A stretch of DNA of 64,000 bases, from contig CM046307.1 in assembly GCA_025267735.1 (NCBI GenBank), positions 58,833,395 to 58,897,394 on the forward strand, written 5' to 3'. Below are positions 60,837-64,000 of this stretch, piece after piece. The DNA comes from Mactra quadrangularis. Lineage: Eukaryota > Mollusca > Bivalvia > Venerida > Mactridae. The notes under the pieces are model-generated. The model searched no databases, was not told the DNA's origin, and saw only the letters and a program-made list of their open reading frames with translations. How positions within the stretch are numbered: position 1 is the stretch's first letter; the number at the start of each line of letters is the position of its first letter. Made by a program: the position numbers and the translations under genes.

Positions 60837-63726
60837 TTAATTATAATGTAGTTTGATGAAAAAAAGAATTTGGTTTCATCTCCCCAAAATTAAGTAAGCA
60901 GATAGACTTTTATCTTCTTTTATTTTTGCCAATTATTCAGCAATATTACAAGTAGATCCATCTCAGTTAAGATTGTCTTTAAACCAGTACTATGTTTTTT
61001 CTGAATTAATGTCCAGTATAAGAGCTCTCACTAGACATCAAAAGTCACAAGTAAATGAATTGTATCTTTAAAATCCATTTTTTCTGCATCATTATTAAAA
61101 TAGTAGGCAAAAATGGATTTTGACTTTAAAATAACATTAGGTTCTAGTATAACTGTAAAAAAGTTGGGGTTGGTCAGGAAATCAGGAACATTACTGTTAA
61201 ATTCTATGTAACTCACTGCTTCTTAGTGTAATTTTATTCCCTTATACGGAAGAACTCAAAACTCTTGAACAAATTCACTGATATAATAGAACAAAACTGA
61301 GTGTTGAGCATGATAACCATAAGGGCTGTCACTGATAGAAAATTTAGAATCGATATATCAAAAGGCAAGTATCGATGATATATCGATATATCGAGTCAGA
61401 CAACGAGCGTAATAGAAGCCGCTACAACTCCAATATATGAATACTATATAATGCCCTCATGATGTTATGTATGATGATAAAGGATGTTTCAGATATAAAA
61501 CAAACTGTATTTTCTTGTTTTTAATACTTAACAGAATACACGAAAACTCAGAAATATAAAAAACGTCCTATAGTTTATAGCTTTATGAAATGCTAAATTG
61601 TATCGACATTCCAAATCACGAACCGATATCAGAATCGTCTGTCAAGCATTGGTGATACATCGATATTGTGATTCCCGATGACGGCCTAAGTAACCATTTC
61701 TCAAGGTATGTAACTAAAAGACTCAGATATAATATACAAGATATACCAGCAGGAGATGAAGATCTTATAAGTAAACTTGTTTCTTTTTCATTTTCCATAT
61801 TGATATCTTCACTTGGAAGAGACATATTCAATTCATGACTAGTTATTATCATTTTTGTTCTAAATCTTCTTTTTCTGAAAATATTACACAACCCATTCAA
61901 CACCATCATTGCAAACAATATTTATAGTTATCACATGTTCAGTTTATACTCATTTATTTCAAAATAAGTATTTTAGCTCATTTGTAAAACAAGTTTTTAC
62001 ATCTTAGATTAATCAATTTCAAATCCTTTTCCTGGTCTCCTAATACTGTGCCAACTGGATAAAGTTTCTTGCTCAAGAAAAAAAACAAAGTAGGCTTGGG
62101 CTATGATTTAAACCAACATAAAGCTGGCTATCAAATAATTATCAGTCTAATGTTGTTACCACAGGCCCACTCACACATTTACTGATGAAAATTTACGGTG
62201 ATGACCAATATATGTGTACAGGATTCAGTACAGACATGTTTAACCTGACAATATTAACCTTTTCTCTAAGGCTCAAGTAAATATGAAGGAGCAAAATTAT
62301 CAACTAGCCTGACTACATGAAATAAGTAATTTTCTCCAGATTAAATCAATTTTCACTTGTATTAGGCTCCATGGTAGTGGGTCACAAGCCAAGTTTGTTA
62401 ACAGTAGGCTTTGTGGTTTGAGATTTTTTTTAAAGAAATTGCAGACAGCATATAAACATACAGACACTTGTGGACACCAGGTTGACTGGTCACAATTGCT
62501 CACCTTGAGCATTTTGTGTTTTCAGATGAGCTAATTATGAACCATGATATATAAACAGAAACAAAAGACTCACCTATATATAAGAAACAATATAATGACA
62601 GCAGTAACAACAATACCAGCAATGATTCCACCTATGATACCACCTAGAGCTGATCCTTGTTGTACTTCAACTGGTACTGTAATACAAATATATATCTTTG
62701 TTGTTATTAGGGCCCAACAATATCTTTGTATTAGGTTGCCCAGGAGGGCGACAAACTATAAATTATACTTGCTCAACCCAAATGTTTACTTGCTGATACA
62801 ATATAGTAATTCAAATAGATTATAGGTTCATGAATATACTCTGGTTAAGAAAGGTCGTCACAGACAATCAATCTTCTTTAATGTACAACCTGTGTCTATT
62901 GAAGTCTTTCTTTTTAATTAAAGTTTTTATATTGATAAGCTCATCTCCATTGAATGACATTTTATTATTCTCATTATTATCATTACTTTTATTATTATTA
63001 TTATTATAGTGTAAAGTCAAAGTTCCATGCTATTACACACTCAGTTATTTACAGCTAAAATACTTGATAATTTGTTGGGTTAAACGCCGTAGCAACACTA
63101 TGTATAGGTCATATAACAACGGTCAGTAAACCTACTAACTATTCCTGGAAAGGCTAAATCTCTAGATTTAGCTGTTTCCAAATACTAAGCACATACTTTC
63201 GTCAGAGACTGACAACTGCCCTACATAATTAAGAATTATTGGTAGAAGGGAGAATGGCTGAGAAATAATTTCATGACCAAGTTCCACGAAAGTATGCCCT
63301 ACCTGGGAATCGAACCCACGACCCCTCAATCAGTAGACTTGCGTGCCACCAACTGAGGCGGCTCTACTTGATAACTTAGCTACAGGTAACTTGACTTTTG
63401 TTGTCTCGGCCATCTACTTTAGCGACAATTGAAATTTTGAGAAAAAATGATCATGCATACTCTACTTGTCTCTCTTTTTTATAGTAAAATGTGAATCTGA
63501 TTGTCATAAAAAAACATGATTTTTTTAAAGGTTTTTGGAAATGCACTTTATAAACAGAGAAAACAGATATTAAGTAGTATATACGTACCATCAAGACACA
63601 GTGTTCCTATAAAACCTACATCACAGCCATCTAAACATTGACCAGTATATTTATCACATGGTTTACCACCCAGACAACTACCACATGTTTGTGAACAATT
63701 TATACCAAAATATCCATCTAAACATT
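43890..63726 (-). CDS. EGF-module receptor protein tyrosine phosphatase (3' 18 exons)
   Basis: Dephosphorylates phosphotyrosine at the plasma membrane. The joined exons give 756 C-terminal residues with all phases consistent. An 8-Cys EGF-like module (1-46) is followed by a short linker, a transmembrane helix (about 58-80) with KRRFR stop-transfer, and a juxtamembrane region with YVNV (147-150). D1 spans about 158-430: KNRY 205-208, WSD 339-341 where the family has WPD, P-loop [10 protein letters not shown] 372-381, Q417. D2 spans about 440-735: KSRF, WLD 632-634, HCMNGASKSG 667-676, where Lys replaces the catalytic-loop Arg. D1 therefore looks active and D2 does not. No fibronectin, MAM or Ig module is seen near the membrane. 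D2 motifs resemble the vertebrate kappa/mu/T group, but the EGF ectodomain differs. The 5' exons lie beyond the right edge. Two splice sites are tandemly duplicated. Confidence 0.95.
44363..44498 (-). CDS. phosphatase exon: D2 P-loop second half
   Basis: Phase-2 entry completes Met of HCMNGASKSG. Lys replaces the invariant Arg, so phosphate binding by D2 should be poor. Ends ..HFVENM at donor GTAAGT. Confidence 0.93.
45046..45197 (-). CDS. phosphatase exon: D2 WPD-equivalent loop
   Basis: Encodes [14 protein letters not shown], a degenerate WPD loop (WLD), through VTVHC at the donor CAT-GTAAGT. Its acceptor region is tandemly duplicated 82 bp upstream (45271-45352). Confidence 0.93.
45189..45352. 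repeat. 82-bp tandem duplication copying an exon edge
   Basis: Units 45189-45270 and 45271-45352 align over 82 bases with about a dozen differences. Each contains the first nine exon bases GGTGAAGAT and the acceptor TTTCAG on the minus strand. The outer copy (acceptor AG at 45281-45280) is a decoy; its use would add 82 bases, shifting frame. Confidence 0.88.
45325..45610 (+). mobile_element. degenerate tRNA-derived SINE
   Basis: tRNA-like head GGGCATGGTTGAGTGGGTAG at about 45327-45346 and AAGTTCAAATC at about 45389-45399, followed by TCTTTTAGCAAGATACTTAA. Its first bases are included in the 82-bp duplication. Similar heads occur near 18258, and the body is shared with 50690-50760 and 62055-62080. 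Confidence 0.45.
46280..46414 (-). CDS. phosphatase exon: D2
   Basis: 45 codons, [33 protein letters not shown]. Equivalent to the YWP..YG..RTF segment of D1. Donor GTAAGT. Confidence 0.93.
47072..47206 (-). CDS. phosphatase exon: D2
   Basis: 45 codons, [27 protein letters not shown] strongly conserved PTP segment, including the TQxPLPNTVxDFWRL block of second domains. Confidence 0.94.
47295..47785. mobile_element. hAT-like MITE in phosphatase intron
   Basis: Ends TAGGGGTGTAAC / GTTACACCCCTA with a perfect 8-bp duplication TGGTCAAC (47287-47294 and 47786-47793). 491 bp, no transposase. Confidence 0.92.
47794..48200. mobile_element. degenerate SINE-like repeat, family C
   Basis: ATCTATCAATCTCCCTCAGG ... 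GACGTGCAGCTGACAC ... related to 10826-11000. Boundaries are uncertain. Confidence 0.4.
48446..48619 (-). CDS. phosphatase exon: start of D2
   Basis: 58 codons, including [20 protein letters not shown] and [10 protein letters not shown]. The KNRY motif of active domains is KSRF here, another sign of D2 degeneration. Donor CCT-GTAAGT. Confidence 0.93.
49309..49461 (-). CDS. phosphatase exon: D1 end and linker
   Basis: 51 codons, [14 protein letters not shown] closing D1 (the QYxFIYxAxL helix), then an acidic interdomain linker. Confidence 0.93.
50098..50233 (-). CDS. phosphatase exon: D1 P-loop and Q-loop
   Basis: Starts inside the signature: [17 protein letters not shown], ending RVNMIQTW with the catalytic Gln. 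Together with the preceding exon it gives [10 protein letters not shown], fitting an active cysteine phosphatase. Confidence 0.95.
50690..50830 (-). mobile_element. SINE-like fragment
   Basis: GTTTCTTGCTCAATGAAACAAC with flanking sequence shared with about 62055-62110 and, inverted, 18340-18355. Unnamed family; low certainty on strand and limits. Confidence 0.35.
50965..51113 (-). CDS. phosphatase exon: D1 WPD loop
   Basis: [12 protein letters not shown] ... STAPILVHC. The general-acid Asp (D341) is present, but the loop reads WSD, Ser for Pro. Ends at the catalytic Cys codon plus two bases. Confidence 0.95.
51596..51961. repeat. 61-bp tandem array duplicating an exon end and its splice donor
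   Basis: Six copies with start points exactly 61 bp apart (51596, 51657, 51718, 51779, 51840, 51901). Each holds the last 55 bases of the exon (minus strand, ..GACATTTACTATATCAGTG) and the donor GTAAGT. The first (highest) copy is the real exon edge; five further donors follow in the intron. The unit is not a multiple of three, and the first repeat read through gives GTA AGT TAT AGA CAC GGC TGA, a stop. Copies differ by only a few bases, so the array is young. Confidence 0.95.
51907..52026 (-). CDS. phosphatase exon: D1, with repeated donor
   Basis: 40 codons, [20 protein letters not shown] ... [10 protein letters not shown], exactly the KCxxYWP..RTF part of PTP domains. The 3' edge TCAGTG-GTAAGT is the template of the 61-bp array. 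Confidence 0.95.
52695..52905 (+). mobile_element. SINE family A, head-truncated (plus)
   Basis: CTACAGCCATTCTCTACCAT ... CAGTTGTCAGACACTCACGA ... AGATTTGGCCTTTCCAG ... TTGCAATAACGTAAAACC. Family A body and tail without head, antisense to the phosphatase gene, 23 bp from the next exon. Confidence 0.85.
52928..53025 (-). CDS. phosphatase exon: D1
   Basis: [31 protein letters not shown], the DFWRMxWE block. Donor AAG-GTTAGA. Confidence 0.94.
53623..53659 (-). CDS. phosphatase 37-bp micro-exon
   Basis: Encodes [12 protein letters not shown] plus one base; equivalent to the GYxxxxAYIATQ segment, often a tiny exon in PTP genes. Both splice sites are good (TTCTTGCAG; G-GTAATA). Confidence 0.93.
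54028..57260. mobile_element. inner 3.2-kb element, ATACCCCCGC ends
   Basis: Terminal ATACCCCCGC (54029-54038) pairs with GCGGGGGTAT (57250-57259). Further in, 54221-54242 and 57170-57191 are a perfect 22-bp inverted pair (GACCGAAACGAAATTGAGGG plus CC). A (GACG)n run lies beside each. GGGGCCAATGGCCC-type palindromes recur through the interior. No transposase frame was found, so it is non-autonomous or decayed. Confidence 0.75.
54535..55300. repeat. 119-bp minisatellite inside the inner element
   Basis: About six copies of a unit of about 119 bp (GGGGCCAATGGCCCTCTATC ... AAATGGCCCCTTAGTCCATT ... AAAGATGTTTTACAGGGCAA). Starts near 54664, 54783, 54902, 55019 and 55142. Each unit has two GGCC palindrome cores. 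Confidence 0.93.
58463..58539 (-). CDS. phosphatase exon: D1
   Basis: [25 protein letters not shown]; the YDHSRV and DYxNANY motifs. Donor GAT-GTAAGT. Confidence 0.94.
59519..59606 (-). CDS. phosphatase exon: D1 substrate loop
   Basis: [20 protein letters not shown] then [13 protein letters not shown] Tyr contacts phosphotyrosine substrates and is intact. Donor GCAT-GTAAGT. Confidence 0.94.
60425..60606 (-). CDS. phosphatase exon: juxtamembrane and D1 start
   Basis: Acidic, Tyr-containing segment ([20 protein letters not shown]) followed by [20 protein letters not shown], the N-terminal helix of D1. YVNV fits a Grb2-type SH2 site (pYxN). Confidence 0.93.
60811..60835. repeat. (ATA)n microsatellite
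   Basis: About eight ATA triplets in a phosphatase intron. A similar (TTA)n tract is at 62990-63008. Confidence 0.9.
61321..61690. mobile_element. hAT-like element next to an exon
   Basis: Begins AAGGGCTGTCACTGATAG and ends CCCGATGACGGCCTAAG (inverted-like ends), with TAACCAT at 61314-61320 and 61691-61697 as flanking duplication. The interior is rich in ATCGATATATC words. It ends 56 bp from the donor of the next exon (61747). Confidence 0.65.
61747..61874 (-). CDS. phosphatase exon: cytosolic juxtamembrane
   Basis: [20 protein letters not shown] ... [12 protein letters not shown]. Basic stop-transfer residues follow the membrane helix. Donor G-GTATAT is weaker than the others. Confidence 0.9.
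62574..62676 (-). CDS. phosphatase exon: transmembrane helix
   Basis: [13 protein letters not shown], then [20 protein letters not shown], then YR, a clear membrane span with a GG-rich N-terminal half. The exon is phase 1 in and phase 2 out. Confidence 0.94.
63071..63364 (-). mobile_element. SINE family A, full length (minus)
   Basis: Tail TTGTTGGGTTAAACGCCGTA to the head complement GGGAATCGAACCCACGA .. CCAACTGAGGCGGCT. A perfect TACTTGATAA duplication is at 63061-63070 and 63365-63374. In the intron between the EGF and transmembrane exons, sense to the gene. Confidence 0.95.
63589..63726 (-). CDS. phosphatase exon: EGF-like module
   Basis: 46 codons, phase 1-1, with eight Cys (residues 2, 11, 15, 18, 24, 31, 35, 44) in a laminin/MEGF-type spacing ([27 protein letters not shown]). 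A symmetric phase-1 exon of this kind suggests more such modules upstream, outside the window. Confidence 0.92.
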
Positions 63727-64000
63727 CTATAAAACAAGAAACACAAGATTAAATGTGCTTCACTTATATAAAGAAGATGGGTTCATACATCCTCGGTTAT
63801 CCCACGATACACCACTCGGCTATGCTGCGTTATGTACTGTGGGCCATCTGGTTAGAAAAAACTCGTAATCATATATAATTAATGAGGCAGTTTTTATTGG
63901 TTCTGCAAAGAAACCACTGCCAAAAAACTAGCCAATGAAATTACGCAACCATTTTTTGAAAATAAACATGTGTGTTGGTTTCAATTCCAAGTAAGAAAAC
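63727..64000. other. intron, right edge
   Basis: No exon seen. Intron preceding the EGF exon, continuing beyond the window. Confidence 0.6.

Overview
The window is eukaryotic and AT-rich. The large gene has many introns with GT..AG borders. tRNA-derived SINEs, hAT-like and TA-flanked MITEs and minisatellites fill most of the rest. The SINE tails ending in a CGGCGTTAA motif, and an EGF-repeat receptor tyrosine phosphatase without fibronectin domains, fit a lophotrochozoan, most likely a mollusc. The species cannot be named from the sequence alone.

Two genes are well supported. (1) 19290-20381 (+) is an intronless coding region for a 363-residue type II membrane protein of the heparan sulfate glucosamine 3-O-sulfotransferase family (HS3ST1/5-like). 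A splice acceptor just upstream implies at least one 5' non-coding exon. (2) 63726 down to 43890 (-) holds the last 18 coding exons (756 residues, every junction in frame) of a receptor-type protein tyrosine phosphatase. It has one complete EGF-like module, a transmembrane helix, an intact-looking first phosphatase domain (D1) and a degenerate second domain (D2). Its 5' part lies beyond the right edge.

The two genes converge. Downstream of each stop lies about 6.5 kb of gene-less sequence that is T-rich on the sense strand of that gene (20382-26800 on +; 43889-37310 on -). Each stretch ends at an AATAAA hexamer followed by GT/T-rich sequence, so I infer very long 3' UTRs. Between them, 26830-37310 is repeat-rich: two related TA-flanked MITEs, a mosaic of duplicated blocks with a 58-bp minisatellite, and a SINE whose unoccupied site survives in the paralogous block.

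Left part (1-19250): no gene recognised. It holds SINEs, a hAT-like MITE, a 41-bp minisatellite (6792-7850), an ACATR pentanucleotide array (8720-9150), a 54-bp minisatellite (12075-12872), a palindromic GACAACTCAACCC element and a possible 1.9-kb inverted-repeat element. One short minus-strand exon candidate is at 18675-18843.

Right part (43890-64000): the phosphatase introns carry a 3.6-kb nested transposon pair (53731-57358), two hAT-like elements and SINEs. Two tandem duplications also copy exon edges together with their splice sites: six splice donors spaced exactly 61 bp, and two acceptors 82 bp apart. These are the most unusual features of the window. I saw no prokaryotic system, CRISPR array, rRNA or functional tRNA gene.
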